DNA of 64,000 bases from Misgurnus anguillicaudatus. Lineage: Eukaryota > Chordata > Actinopteri > Cypriniformes > Cobitidae. The position numbers were made by a program, and so were the translations under genes. Positions 1 to 10,629 of the stretch are shown piece after piece (position 1 is the stretch's first letter; each line of letters starts with the position of its first letter). The stretch lies in contig NW_027395283.1 of NCBI RefSeq assembly GCF_027580225.2, positions 9,722,001-9,786,000 on the forward strand, given 5' to 3'. The notes below the pieces were generated by a model. That model had not been told where the DNA came from, did no database searches, and saw only the letters and a program-made list of their open reading frames with translations.

Positions 1-166
1 AGATGGCGGCCGTGCCCGCTCGAGCGGCGGAAACGGTAGAGTTGGAGAGGTTAATCCCTCTCCGCCCGAACCGTCCCGCCCATATGATTGGTATATGTCG
101 GAGCTGTCCGGGCCTCTACGGTCCTCACCTCCTGCCTTTCCCGATGGCACGAAGAGCTGACGTGAT

Positions 167-619
167 TTGCGGCCGTCTCGGCCGTTCAGCTTTCACCCCT
201 CGCCTCCCTCACCAACGGAGCCGCTAAGGACGGGGATCCCTTCAGTAGAGCGGGGGGTTGCGATGCAGCTGCGTTCCTGGAGAGACCACCCAACCCTTCC
301 CTCCCGTGTTTGTATAGACAGTCGTCCGGTTACGGGCGCTGCCCATCAGGCATGCGGAGACGCGGCTTCAGCCCTGCACGCAATAATGTTACTGCAGGTT
401 CACCAAGCGAAGGCTTTAGAGATTTACGAGGGAAGCCGCGACCTTCAGTCGTGCGATGTCCACCACAGTGTTCAAGATCGCCACCTTTGGCTATGTCTGG
501 CTTACATGACGGACGCAGACGAGGACAACTTCTTTAATGCCCCTGTCTCACAGACCGGCCTCTTCGGCGAGCCCGTGGAGTCGTACAGCTCCGCTGCGCA
601 GACTGAGGCGATCTCCTAG
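167..619 (+). pseudogene. DIRS gag-like remnant
   Basis: The frame ending at 619 contains a run resembling the conserved centre of fish DIRS gag: an alanine-rich helix with ALHAIMLLQVHQAKALEIY, then RHLWLCLAYMTDADE and APVSQTGLFGEPVESY. The upstream bases 1-166 and downstream 620-800 look like gag in other frames, so at least two frameshifts are present. Gag would package the element RNA. No ATG context is reliable because the true start is before the window or frame-shifted. The whole copy is non-functional as read. Confidence 0.7.
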
Positions 620-1260
620 GTCATGCCCCGGCAAAAGAGAGCTGCCCTTGGTCCACCACGCCGGCTCCTCAGTCTGCCTCTCACCGTCGGCGTCCTGCGG
701 CGGCCACCTCTGTTCCCCTCCTCGGACCCCATCTCGGCAGCGCATGGGAACCGGTCGTCAGCAGCTCGCCCGCCCGCTTAGCCGCTTCCCGTGAAAATCG
801 GGAGTTTAAGTGGCCAGTAAACGGGCGACCCGGATTGGCAGAGGATCACTCTTCAGGAGACGGTGATTCGCTCCTTCCCCCGGTAGAGGGTCGGGTGGAA
901 AATTCTTGGTTTGCATCTGTTCCACCGGCTGTCCAGCCGGTACCCACTTAACCACACATAAGAGTGCATTCCTCTTCCCTCTCCAGGTCTCCAGAGGATC
1001 GAAAGAACCGTGAGCGGGCACACCAGCTCACCCTATCTCTCCTCTATCGCCAGCGGGTGTTTTTCCGGAGTCTGCGCTCTCCGCGCAGGAGACCAGACGA
1101 CCGTCACCCTCAGCGGGCTCAGGTCAGTGTCACACACACACACATACTGTAGATGTTTATGCTGTCACAGCAGACGCACCGGCAGTTTCACCTGTCTCGC
1201 TTCGCTGCCCCACCGCGGGTACTTCGGTAGTGTCGTTAATTCTCCTCGTACGGTCCCTGG

Positions 1261-2324
1261 ATGCTTCGCTTCAGTTCCCAGCCCGTCTCGTTGAGTTTTA
1301 CGCACTGTCCGCCTCGGTTACGAAATACAATTACCGGCACTCCCCCAAATTCTACGGGCATTCGTTTCACTATAGTGAAAGCGTCCGATGCACATGTACT
1401 GCGTGCAAAAGTCGATGTCCTGCTGGCGAAGGACATTTCGAGCCGGTCCCTCTTACCGAGAATGATGATAAGGTTTTTTTCCAGCCTTTATCTCATATTA
1501 CCCAAAATACGCGGTGGGTTACGACCGATTTATTTACGCACCGGCTCTACAAATGTGATCCTTTAGGATGATACGCCGAGGCTCGTATTTCAATATTCAG
1601 ATCGGTTGCAGCCTTAGACCTGTAGACGTGTACTTCATGTGTCCATCTCCCCTCGCCTTAGACCGTTTATTCGCTCTGCGTCATGGGGTGGGCATATTAA
1701 TACCAAGTACACCATTCGAGCTGTCTCTCTCTCCCCGTGTCTCCATGAAAGTGCTAGTCACGGCATTAAAATCTCCGAGAGAGAGAGCGTTGTTCGCATT
1801 CTGCTTATATTTACGTCAACTATAATGGCTCGTTCTTGGCAGACGTGCGCGAACACAGAGATTTAATGCTTCAGCATCTCGCTCGTTTAAGTCATCAGGT
1901 CAGCTGGGAAAGGAGCAACTTTGCCCCGTGCAGAGGATCTTTTTCTCAGTATGGAAATAGACTCGGTCGATTTAATGGCGTGTTTTACAAGAGCGCACAA
2001 CCAGTCAGTTCTGACTTGCCTCGGTTTAATTCGAGGGAAGTACGCGGTCTCTCTGAAACAATTTCAGAAGCTCCTGGACTTATGACAGCATGCTGCGGCT
2101 GTGACACTGCTCGAGCTGCTTCATATGAGACCGCTTCAGCATTGGTTTTACGATCGAGTCTCGAGGAGAGCGTGGCGCAACGGCATACACTGTGTAACCA
2201 TTACACCTGCGTGTCATTTCAATTTTACCCCGTGGCAGACCCAGCATTTCTTATAGCAAGATATGCCCCTGAGTCGGGTCTCCTGGCATTCTGTAGCACA
2301 TACGATGCCCCCAGCACGGGATGA
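1261..2324 (+). pseudogene. DIRS reverse transcriptase remnant
   Basis: Pieces of one RT domain appear in successive frames. They are an N-terminal stretch ending near 1530 with PKIRGGLRPIY (RT motif of the form KDGGLRPI), a piece at 1568-1866 that includes SASWGGHINTKY and SLSPCLHESAS (equivalent to the AYQY and FGLSLAPR region), and 1836-2324 starting REHRDLMLQHLARL. The catalytic YLDD-type box is not readable: at about 1800-1835 the corresponding peptide is frame-shifted. RT copies element RNA into DNA in this family. At least three frameshifts make it inactive. Confidence 0.75.
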
Positions 2325-2421
2325 GCAGCCACGTATGACGGGCTTGCAGTCTCAGGGGTGTGCATAGCACCCCAACTGCCGCGAGCGGTGCGCTGTATAT
2401 CTGGGACTTGTACGCTCCGCT

Positions 2422-3068
2422 ATGGAGATGCGAGGGAAGGATGTATTAGCCGACACCGACAACATTGCGACTGTTGCGTTATTTACCGTTAGGCGGTTTT
2501 TGCGCTCTCGTCACCTGTCGCATCTCGCTCGTCATCTCCTCCTTTGGAGTCAGAAGCATCTGAGGTCCCTTCGTGCCATTCACATCCCGGGTACGCTCAA
2601 TACAGCGGCTGACGCGCTTTCCCGAGCTGCGCGCACCGGCGAATGGCGACTCCACCCCCAGACGGTTCAGCTAATTTGGAAGAAGTTCGGTCGTGCGCAG
2701 ATATATCTATTTGCGTCACCGGACGATACCCACTGTCGCCTGTTTTATTCACTAACCGAGGGCAGCCTCGGCGTGGATGCGTTGGCACACAGCTGACCGC
2801 GGGGGACGCGCAAATACGCATTCACTCCAGTGAGCTTAATCGCACAGACACTGTGCAAAGTCAGGCAGGACGAGTAGAGCCTTTTATTAGTCGCCCCGTA
2901 CTGGACGACCAGGAATTGGTTTTCAGAGTTAATGCTCCTCGCGACAGCCCCTCCCTGGCGAATTCCCCGGAGGAAGGACTTTCTTTCTCAAGGAAGGGGC
3001 ACATTTGGCACCCGCGCCCCGACCTGTGGGATTTCCATGTATGGTCGTTGAGTGCGCGCAAGGTTTAG
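2422..3068 (+). pseudogene. DIRS RNase H domain and linker remnant
   Basis: The frame 2422-2796 encodes GKDVLADTDNIATVALF, then LLLWSQKHLRSLRAIHIPGT and LNTAADALSRAARTGEW, the typical C-terminal RNase H signature of DIRS pol, followed by FGRAQIYLFASPDDTHC. The frame then shifts, and 2797-3068 continues with the linker ending HIWHPRPDLWDFHVWSLSA that normally precedes the recombinase. A single frameshift near 2796 separates the two. RNase H would degrade the RNA strand of the hybrid. The upstream RT is also broken, so this is a relic. Confidence 0.75.
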
Positions 3069-3144
3069 GTGATTTATCGCAAGCGGTATCTAACACCATC
3101 GACGCGGTACGAGCACCGTCCACAAGACGGGCTTACGCGCTTAA

Positions 3145-4116
3145 ATGAAACCCTTTTCGTCACCTGGTGCTCTTCGCAACGCGAGGACCCCAGAGAATGC
3201 TTTACATTGTGCTTTTTTATATCTTCAACATAGGTTAGATGGTAGGCTGTCACCCTCCACCATTAAAGTTGATGTCGCCGCTATTCTGCTCATCACTCAC
3301 TTATTAACGGCAGATCAGTTGGCCAGCATGATTTGGTTATTAGATTTTAAGAGGCGCTCGCAGGCTAAACCCCTCGCGCCCTCCCTCTATTCCTCCTGAG
3401 ACCTGTCCATGGTGCTGAAGCCCTACTACAGGTTCCGCGTTCGAGCCTTTGCAGTCTGCGAGTCTGAAGTTTTGTCAATGAAAACTCTGACCCTACTAGC
3501 ATTGGTCTCCGTGAAGAGAGTAAGGAATTTACATGCATTCTCTGTTGACGATTCGTGCCTTCAGTTTGGTCCTGCTGTCTCACTGAGACCCAGACCAGGC
3601 TACGTGCCCAAAGTTCCCACCACTCCCTTCAGAGATAAGGTGGTGGTGAGCTTGCAAGCTCTGCCACCCGGAGGAGGGCAGACCCAACCATGGCTTTATT
3701 ATTGCCCCGTACGAGCGTTACGCATCTACGTGGATCGCACACAAAGCCTTAGGACCTCAGATCAGCTCTTTGTTTGTTATCGTGATCAGCAGAGAGGGAA
3801 AGCTGTCACTAAGCAGAGGATGTCTCATTGGATAGTTGATACTATCGCCCTTGCTTATAATCTGCAGGGCATTCCTTGTCCATTTAATTTGAGAGCGCAC
3901 TCCACACGGAGTGTTGCCTCTTCTTGGGCACTCGCTCGTGGTTCCTCGCTAACAGACATCTGCAGAGCTGCTGGTTGGGCGACACCTAATACGTTCATTA
4001 GATTTTACAGTGTTCGTGTCGAGCCTGTCTCCTCTCGTGTTTTTTCCTCGTTAGGGGAAGCACAGAGAACAGGCTCGCAGGTCGGCTTGCAGCCTCCGAC
4101 TGCTGCTCCAAACTGA
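3145..4116 (+). pseudogene. DIRS tyrosine recombinase (one in-frame stop)
   Basis: One continuous frame interrupted only by a TGA at 3397-3399, where relatives have a tryptophan (WDLS). Before the stop lies the core-binding region (LSPSTIKVDVAAI). After it, counting from the ATG at 3409, the catalytic domain keeps Arg37 (SVKRV), the box RAHSTR with His164 and Arg167, Trp190 (AAGW) and nucleophile Tyr200 (FIRFY), the full R-HxxR-W-Y set of tyrosine recombinases. In DIRS elements this enzyme integrates the circular DNA. The domain is far better kept than RT or gag in the same copy. An internal start at 3409 would lack the DNA-binding half. Confidence 0.85.
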
Positions 4117-4616
4117 GCTCAGTATGGAAGGCCATCAAGGCAAAAACGCGTAATAATTTGTTTTGCCTTCCTCCGCTGCCTTGGCAGCCTGATGTTGCGG
4201 AGCATCCGCTGCCAGCCTCTCACTAGCTGCATCCTCGCGAACCTGTGTTTGGCTCGGGCATCCACATTGCGTCCCACCGGGTTCCTTTGTGAGTATTCTT
4301 CCGTGGGGTTAATCCTACTAGCCCACGTTTCCCTCAGCAGAGCACTGCTTTGCTTACACAGCCACGGCTGTCATTTATACCTCAACTACGGTTGACTTTC
4401 GCCCACCAATAGCCCTTAACGGGGCGGTGGCTTCCGCAGCGTCCCTATACCGCTCAGATAGGGCGCTTCCCAGTCGCTGGCACTACTGTGGGTTAAAGGA
4501 ACATCTAGTGCCCGGCCTTCTGCCTTAAAACCTAATTCTCCTTATCCTTAAGTGGAACCGGAGGGCTTTACGCAGACACTGGAAGAGGTCAGCCCTCAGT
4601 GGCGTTTTGGTAGGGA
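4117..4616 (+). other. DIRS 3' untranslated region
   Basis: No open frame with recognisable protein follows the recombinase stop at 4116. The sequence is GC-rich like the DIRS body and runs directly into the inverted repeats, so I assign it to the 3' non-coding part of the element. Confidence 0.6.
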
Positions 4617-5009
4617 TTCCCAATTCGTCGGTCACGACGTGACGTCGTAGTGACCGACTGAAAGGGAACGTCTCGGTTACGTATGTAACCCTCGTTCCCT
4701 GAAGGAGGGAACGGAGACGTCACGTCCCGTCGCCACAGGGCTGCTCCCTGCTGTTTATCGGCCGGTCACACTTTCCGGCTTTCTCAGCGAAAAAGAAGCT
4801 GATTTCTACATTTGCACCTGTGGCTTATATACGCACCTGGCGGGGCGGCGCCAGCATTATGCAAATATCTCAATGCCAAGTTCATTGGCGTTTTAGTAGT
4901 ATTCGAAGCAGATTGGTCTCTCTAAGCGAGTTCCCAATTCGTCGGTCACGACGTGACGTCTCCGTTCCCTCCTTCAGGGAACGAGGGTTACATACGTAAC
5001 CGAGACGTT
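4617..5009. repeat. DIRS terminal inverted repeats and direct repeat
   Basis: Bases 4667-4725 and 4951-5009 are perfect reverse complements over 59 bp. In addition a 30-bp motif at 4617-4646 recurs in direct orientation at 4931-4960, overlapping the right arm. Positions 4628-4659 also form an imperfect palindrome around ACGTGACGTC. Together they could fold into a large hairpin. DIRS elements carry inverted termini and complementary internal regions used to circularise the DNA, so this is the expected non-coding end. Confidence 0.85.
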
Positions 5010-5010
5010 T

Positions 5011-5323
5011 TGCGCCACCATACTTACTCGTGTAACTACTCATGTAAGAGTCTTTAAATATGGAAAACATGGAAGTGTTTGGTGGCTTCTAAATTCATCC
5101 CTGTTTGGATGTCGCCCACACCTGTTGAGATATATGAATGAACGCTATAAACACTTACAGTCTTACATCCACACTTTATATACATCCTAAAAATACATAA
5201 ATTAGAATGTATTAAAGCTTCACGGTAACCCTCATTGACTGTCTGAAACCTAAAGAGAGAGACGCAAGAGAGAGACGCAAGAGAGAGACGCAAGAGACGC
5301 AAGAGAGTGGCAACACTGTTATC
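5011..5323. repeat. Flank with short GAGAGAGACGCAA tandem repeat
   Basis: Bases 5011-5258 show nothing recognisable. At about 5259-5310 a 13-base unit of the form GAGAGAGACGCAA is repeated about four times, the last copies shortened. It abuts the start of the L2 5' UTR and may be part of it. Confidence 0.6.
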
Positions 5324-5735
5324 GGAGCTCCGCCGAGTTCATCATCTAAATCTTACTTTCTTACTATCTTGTTCCTATCTATATAATATAACTTACTAGT
5401 TCATCTTAGGAATACCTTACAGTGACGATTATTCAACAGTTTCAATAAGTGAAACGATTTATCACTGGTAAACACCCAGTATTAGCATAGCATAGCCGGT
5501 AGCATCAGCAAACGAGGAAACGCTGCTCCGTGCATTGGAGCTCCGTCGAGTTCATAATCTAAATCCTATTTTCTTACTATCTCGTTCCTATCTATATAAT
5601 ATAACGTACTAGTTTATCTTAGGAATACTTTACCGTGACGATTATTGAACAGTATTAATAAGTAAAACGATCTATTACTAGTAAACACCTAGTGCTAGCA
5701 TATAGCCCACTAGCATAAACAAACGTGCCGGTTGA
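5324..5735 (+). repeat. Tandem duplicated L2 5' UTR (213-bp monomers)
   Basis: The unit beginning GGAGCTCCG at 5324 recurs at 5537, a period of 213 bp. The two copies differ by scattered substitutions. It lies just upstream of ORF1. Some LINE families carry promoter monomers in tandem here; promoter function is an inference. Confidence 0.75.
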
Positions 5736-5790
5736 AGTTAGCACTTGCTCACTGTCTGTTTACTGTAAATCTGCCTTCTTTTTCGATCTA

Positions 5791-6876
5791 ATGGCGGACT
5801 CATCCGATGTATGTTTTTCAGACCTTTCCTCACCAGAGCGGGAAGCTGTGGAGGAGTTGTGTCCCGGCATTAGCACCAGGCGGTACAGCGTGCCTCACAT
5901 CACCCTGGCTCCGAGGCACGCAACGAGCGAGCACCCATCTCGATGCAGCTTCACGGACCGCGGTCTGGCGAACGGAGACGCCATCGCCCAGCATGAAAAC
6001 GGTAAGACTCCGCTTGTCATTGTAACCTGCACTACTTGCCACATGTACAGTTTAGCTTCTTCCGTCAGCATAGAGGGGTTTACATGTGCTAAGTGTATTG
6101 AAGTAGTAAGGCTGACGGAGAAGGTTGCAGAACTAGAAGCGCGCATCCGAACGCTAGTTGAGGACAGTAAGACCGCTAATGTTAATGTTACAAACACTGT
6201 TTCGGGTGCGCCTAGTGTTAAGCGTAATACACTTGGCTCGGTTCCGACTTCAGAGTCAAGGCGGCTGACTAACTGGGTGACTGTCAGGCGGCTTAGTCGC
6301 ATTCGGCATCCAAATCACGTTCCTGTTTTAATATCAAACAGATTTTCTCCACTCAGCAATACACCGGCTGAGACATCTGTTAAAGGTGCCCTGGTTATTG
6401 GAGATTCTATACTCAGGAACGTTGGCATTGAGGCACCAGCCACCATAGTCGATTGTATACCGGGAGCCAGAGCGTCTGACATTAGATCCAAACTTAAAGT
6501 GCTGGCTAATGCTAACCGTAAGTTTTCTAAGATTGTTATTCACGCTGGCTCGAATGACACCAGACTCCACCAGTCGGAGATCACCAAAGATACTATTAAA
6601 GAGGTGTGTGAAATTGCAAAAACAATGTCAGACAATGTAATTTGCTCTGGTCCCCTCCCCGCCTACCGGGGAGATGAAACTTACAGTAGATTAGTGTCTC
6701 TTCATGGCTGGATGTCAAAGTGGTGCCCTCAGCATAACGTAGGGTTTATAGACAATTGGAAGCATTTCCGGGGAAGACCTGACCTGCTAAAGAGAGATGG
6801 CCTCCATCCGTCTCCGGAAGGAAGTGCTATACTCTCTAGAAATCTGACCAATAGTCTTACTTTTGATATTGTCTGA
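5791..6876 (+). CDS. L2 LINE ORF1: zinc-finger, coiled-coil and SGNH esterase protein
   Basis: The first ATG in the open frame is at 5791 (MADSSDVCFS), giving about 361 residues. The frame is open further 5' but without an ATG. After an acidic N-terminus comes a CxxC-15-CxxC finger (CTTCHMY to CAKC), like the PHD-type finger reported in CR1-like ORF1. A helix follows (LTEKVAELEARIRTLVEDS), suitable for oligomerisation. The C-terminal half is an SGNH/GDSL hydrolase fold with GDSIL (nucleophile Ser), GSND, and DGLHPS (Asp and His of the triad). ORF1 proteins bind element RNA; the esterase role in retrotransposition is not settled. No stop or frameshift is seen. ORF2 begins 66 bases after its stop. 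The relative at 58150-58945 is broken. Confidence 0.85.
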   Translation: MADSSDVCFSDLSSPEREAVEELCPGISTRRYSVPHITLAPRHATSEHPSRCSFTDRGLANGDAIAQHENGKTPLVIVTCTTCHMYSLASSVSIEGFTCAKCIEVVRLTEKVAELEARIRTLVEDSKTANVNVTNTVSGAPSVKRNTLGSVPTSESRRLTNWVTVRRLSRIRHPNHVPVLISNRFSPLSNTPAETSVKGALVIGDSILRNVGIEAPATIVDCIPGARASDIRSKLKVLANANRKFSKIVIHAGSNDTRLHQSEITKDTIKEVCEIAKTMSDNVICSGPLPAYRGDETYSRLVSLHGWMSKWCPQHNVGFIDNWKHFRGRPDLLKRDGLHPSPEGSAILSRNLTNSLTFDIV

Positions 6877-6942
6877 CTATCCAGGGCCCAGGTCAGGAAA
6901 CAGACAGATCGGCTTACCCATCAGTCTGTTAGCTGCCTTGAC

Positions 6943-9900
6943 ATGTCAAGATCAAATATATCCCAGCACATAGAGCCTTTTTTAACAGAGTACCAACACA
7001 TCTTGACTGTGTCTGTTCCTCGAACAAATAAATACAGAGCACCGTTTACCTCGTCTCGTACAAATCTTATTAACATAAAACTAGAACACAATACATTAAC
7101 AGATGAAACTCAAATGTTTAAATTCGGCCTTCTTAACATTAGATCACTTACCAACAAAGAACCAATTATCAATGAAATAATTACTTACCAAAACTTAGAT
7201 GCACTCTGTTTAACAGAAACCTGGCTTAAAGCAGACGATTTCACCAGTTTAAACGAATCCACCCCACAAGACTATTATTATAAACATGTTCCTCGTCTAA
7301 TAGGGAGAGGGGGTGGTGTAGCTACAATATACAATAAAATATTCAAAGTAAACCATAAATCCAACCTAAAATTTAATTCGTTTGAAATAATACTGTTAAA
7401 TATGGAAATAACTGATCGCAACAACAAACGGCTTTCGTTCATTTTAACCTCCAGGCCACCACACAGATTTTCTTAAAGAAATAGCAGACTTCCTATCTGA
7501 GCTTACAGTCAGCTCTTATCGTTGGTGATTTTAATATCCATGTGGATAATCCAAAAGATGCATTAGGACGTGCGTTTATGGATGTTTTAAATTCTCTCGG
7601 CATTAAACAAAACGTGTCAGGGCCCACGCATACTCGTAATCACACACTAGACTTAATTCTGTCACTCGGACTCAATATTAATGACATCGAAATATCACCC
7701 CAGAGCGATGCCGTTTCAGACCATTGCCTTCTGTCATACACAATACTTCTAGATAGGACCGCTCAGTCTACAACATGCTACAGATTAGCCAGAACAATAA
7801 TTTCCACCACTAAAGATAGCTTTATTAGCACTCTTCCAGAACTGTCTCAAATGAAACATGTAGCAGATAATCGTGAAGATCTAGATATTATAATAGAAAA
7901 CCTGAACAACGTCTGCTCTAGCACGTTGGATACCGTTGCTCCCATTCGAAAAAAGAGAATCAAAGAAAAACCGCCAGCTCCATGGTATGACCATCACACT
8001 GCAGCCCTTAAAAAAGTAACTAGAAAAATGGAAAGAAACTACCGAAGCACAAAGTTAGAGGTATGGCGTTCAGCATGGAAAGAGAGTGTTCAACACTACA
8101 GACAGGCTATTAAAACTGCCAGATCTACCTATCTCAGTACGCTTATTAAAGAAAATCATAACAACCCTCGTTTTCTATTTAGCACAGTTGCGAAACTGAC
8201 TAGAAACAAAGAACAAACAGAAACCAATAGTAAACTCCAACACAATAGTGATGACTTCATGAACTTCTTTACTAACAAAATTATGTTTATTGGGGAAAAC
8301 ATGGAAACTACGCAAGCAGCCACCCCTCTACCCAATTGTACATTTTCCACTAGATTACCAAACGAACATCTTGAGTCATTTAATCCTACTACAATAGAAG
8401 AGCTCTCTAAACTAGTAACGTCATCCAAATCATCGTCCTGTATACTAGACCCTGTTCCCACAAAATTACTAAAAGAGGTATTTCATGTAGTGTCAGACAC
8501 GGTACTTAATATCTTTAACTCATCTCTAGAATTAGGATACGTTCCAACAGCTTTCAAACTAGCAGTTATTAGACCGCTCATTAAAAAGCAAAACCTTGAC
8601 CAGGGAGATCTTAATAACTTTAGACCAATCTCAAATCTACCTTTTCTTTCTAAAATATTAGAAAAAGTAGTGGCAAGCCAGCTACGCACATTCATAGAAA
8701 ATAATAATACATATGAAAAGTTCCAATCAGGATTCAGGCCCCACCATAGCACAGAGACAGCGCTGCTTAGAGTTACAAATGACCTCCTATTAACATCCGA
8801 TCGTGGTGAAATCTCAATCCTTATATTACAAGACCTTAGTGCAGCCTTTGACACAATAGATCACACAATCTTACTCAATAGACTAGAAAACTATGTTGGC
8901 ATCAGTGGTCAGGCGTTAGCCTGGTTCAGATCGTATCTAACCAATCGATATCACTTTGTTTATGTAAATGAGGAAGAGTCATATCACTCCCCCGTTAAAT
9001 ACGGCATACCTCAGGGATCAGTTCTAGGCCCTATCCTATTCTCGTTATATATGTTACCTCTAGGAGACATTATCAGGAAACATAACATAAGTTTTCACTG
9101 CTATGCGGATGATACCCAGCTTTACATCTCGTTGCATCCTAGCGAAACCCACCAGTTTTCTAAGCTAACAGACTGCATTAGTGATATTAGGGACTGGATG
9201 GCACAAAACTTTCTTATGCTAAACTCCAATAAGACAGAGATACTTATTATTGAACCGAATCGCTACAAACATAATATGTCAGATTACAAGTTGCCCATAG
9301 ATGGCTGCACGGTGGTGCCATCTTCCACGGTTAAGAATTTAGGCGTAATGTTCGACAGCAATCTATCTTTTGATAGTCATATCTCCAACATCTGCCGCAC
9401 AGCATTCTTCCATCTTAGAAATGTCTCAAAAATACGCCATATGCTGTCTGCATCAGACGCAGAAAAGCTTATACATGCTTTTATGACCTCTAGAATAGAC
9501 TATTGTAACTCGTTACTCGGGGGATGCCATGCAAATCAGGTAAACAAGCTACAGCTGGTTCAAAACGCCGCCGCAAGAGTGCTTACTCGATCTAAAAAGT
9601 ATGACCACATCAGTCCAATTCTGGCATCTTTACACTGGCTACCAGTTAAATATCGCATACAATTTAAAATATTACTAATCACCTACAAAGCCTTAAATGG
9701 CCTAGCGCCCTCGTATATTAAAGAACTACTATCAGAATACAATCCATCACGTAAACTGCGCTCACAAAATTCTGGTCACTTAATTATCCCTAGAATATCA
9801 AAAGTGTCTAAAGGTGGTAGATCCTTTTCCTACTTAGCCCCTAAGCTCTGGAATGATTTACCAAATAATGTTCGAGTATCAGACACAGTCGATCAATTTA

Positions 9901-9944
9901 AATCTAAACTTAAGACATTCTTCTTTAACAAAGCATTCACATAA
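6943..9944 (+). pseudogene. L2 LINE ORF2: APE endonuclease and reverse transcriptase, frame-shifted
   Basis: Starts at ATG 6943. The endonuclease opens with FGLLNIRSLTN and LCLTETWL (catalytic Asn and Glu). The frame runs out at 7476. Against the second copy (59183 on), about 14 bases are missing near 7450 and about 11 near 7513, which removes the IYRPPG segment. The frame is then open from about 7530 to 9944, with GDFNIHVDN and SDHCLLSYT of the endonuclease, RT box [17 protein letters not shown], motif [11 protein letters not shown] (8833-8862), motif [11 protein letters not shown], motif C YADD (9102-9113), and a C-terminal tail with [14 protein letters not shown]. Apart from the 25 missing bases the gene is intact, so the copy died recently or is a near miss. 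It could be trans-mobilised only. Confidence 0.85.
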
Positions 9945-10629
9945 AATGTCCAGTAAATGTACATTTCCCGCAGTAGTTAGTTTGTCTAGAACAAAGCACT
10001 CACATACCTCATATGGGTAATATACTATTGCCGCAATAGTTAGCCTGTCTGGAACCGAGCCGACTTGAACCACTATAATGTTTGACACTTGCATTGCATG
10101 CGAACGGCCCCTACGCTAATAGAATTCTGTTTTTCTCTCCCTGTCTCGTCTTCGACCACGAGGACCATGAGACAAACAGACCCAGTTCCGGTTGCTGTGA
10201 AGATCATTGCATCACTGATCCACTGGCTGTCCTTCAACGTGATGACCAGCCGATGCCCGACCAACGACCACCGGCTAAACCAGTTTAATTCGCTTACCCG
10301 CCTCCTATCCCTACCGTTTCTATATATATATATAAATATATATTAATTCCTCCCAAGGGTTTTTGTCCTTCTAGGACTTTTTCCCATTGGGTTTTTTTTC
10401 CTAGAGGGTTTTTAGTCCCAGGGAGAGTCAGCCAACTTTGGCTTAACTTAGCACTTTACTGTATACGTTACATTATTAATATGCTCGCTTGTACGGTTTA
10501 ACCGCTTTCTCTACTTCTTATATTATCTATTGATTTTCTGTGTTCTCCTCTACATCTTCTCATGTAATGCTGCTTTGCAACAATTAACACTTGTGAAAAG
10601 CGCTATATAAATAAAATTGAATTGAATTG
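9945..10629 (+). other. L2 copy 1 3' UTR and pentamer tail
   Basis: Non-coding. Begins after the ORF2 stop, includes a short (TA)n at about 10320-10345, and ends with AATAAAATTGAATTGAATTG. It lacks the 128-bp minisatellite found at the same place in copy 2 (62950-63860). The terminal part is homologous, in reverse orientation, to 33968-34209 and 61853-62200. Confidence 0.8.

Larger units (their letters stand above)
1..5010 (+). mobile_element. DIRS-type tyrosine-recombinase retrotransposon, 5' end outside window
   Basis: Order seen on the plus strand: gag-like remnant, reverse transcriptase, RNase H, tyrosine recombinase, then a non-coding end with inverted repeats. That order and the use of a tyrosine recombinase instead of a DDE integrase define the DIRS order. 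The peptide pieces match, from memory, the DIRS elements abundant in zebrafish. Gag and RT are broken by many frameshifts, while the recombinase frame is nearly clean. The left end lies before base 1. The right end is placed at the last base of the 59-bp inverted repeat near 5009. Confidence 0.85.
5324..10629 (+). mobile_element. L2-clade LINE, near full length (copy 1)
   Basis: A non-LTR retrotransposon with a dimeric 5' UTR, ORF1 (5791-6876), ORF2 (6943-9944, endonuclease plus RT) and a 3' UTR ending AAGCGCTATATAAATAAAA followed by ATTGA repeats at 10615-10629. Esterase-type ORF1, APE-type endonuclease and the short pentamer tail fit the L2/CR1 group, and the tail matches zebrafish L2. Related pieces in the same window are 33968-34209, 57885-62940 and 61853-62778. 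ORF1 is intact. ORF2 is broken by two small deletions in the endonuclease. Confidence 0.9.

Noticed and set aside
1..166. CpG-rich start as a host promoter or CpG island
   Set aside because: The whole GC-rich stretch reads as decayed DIRS gag.
8156..8854. Antisense frames over L2 ORF2 (also 59872-60948)
   Set aside because: Shadows of the RT gene on the other strand.
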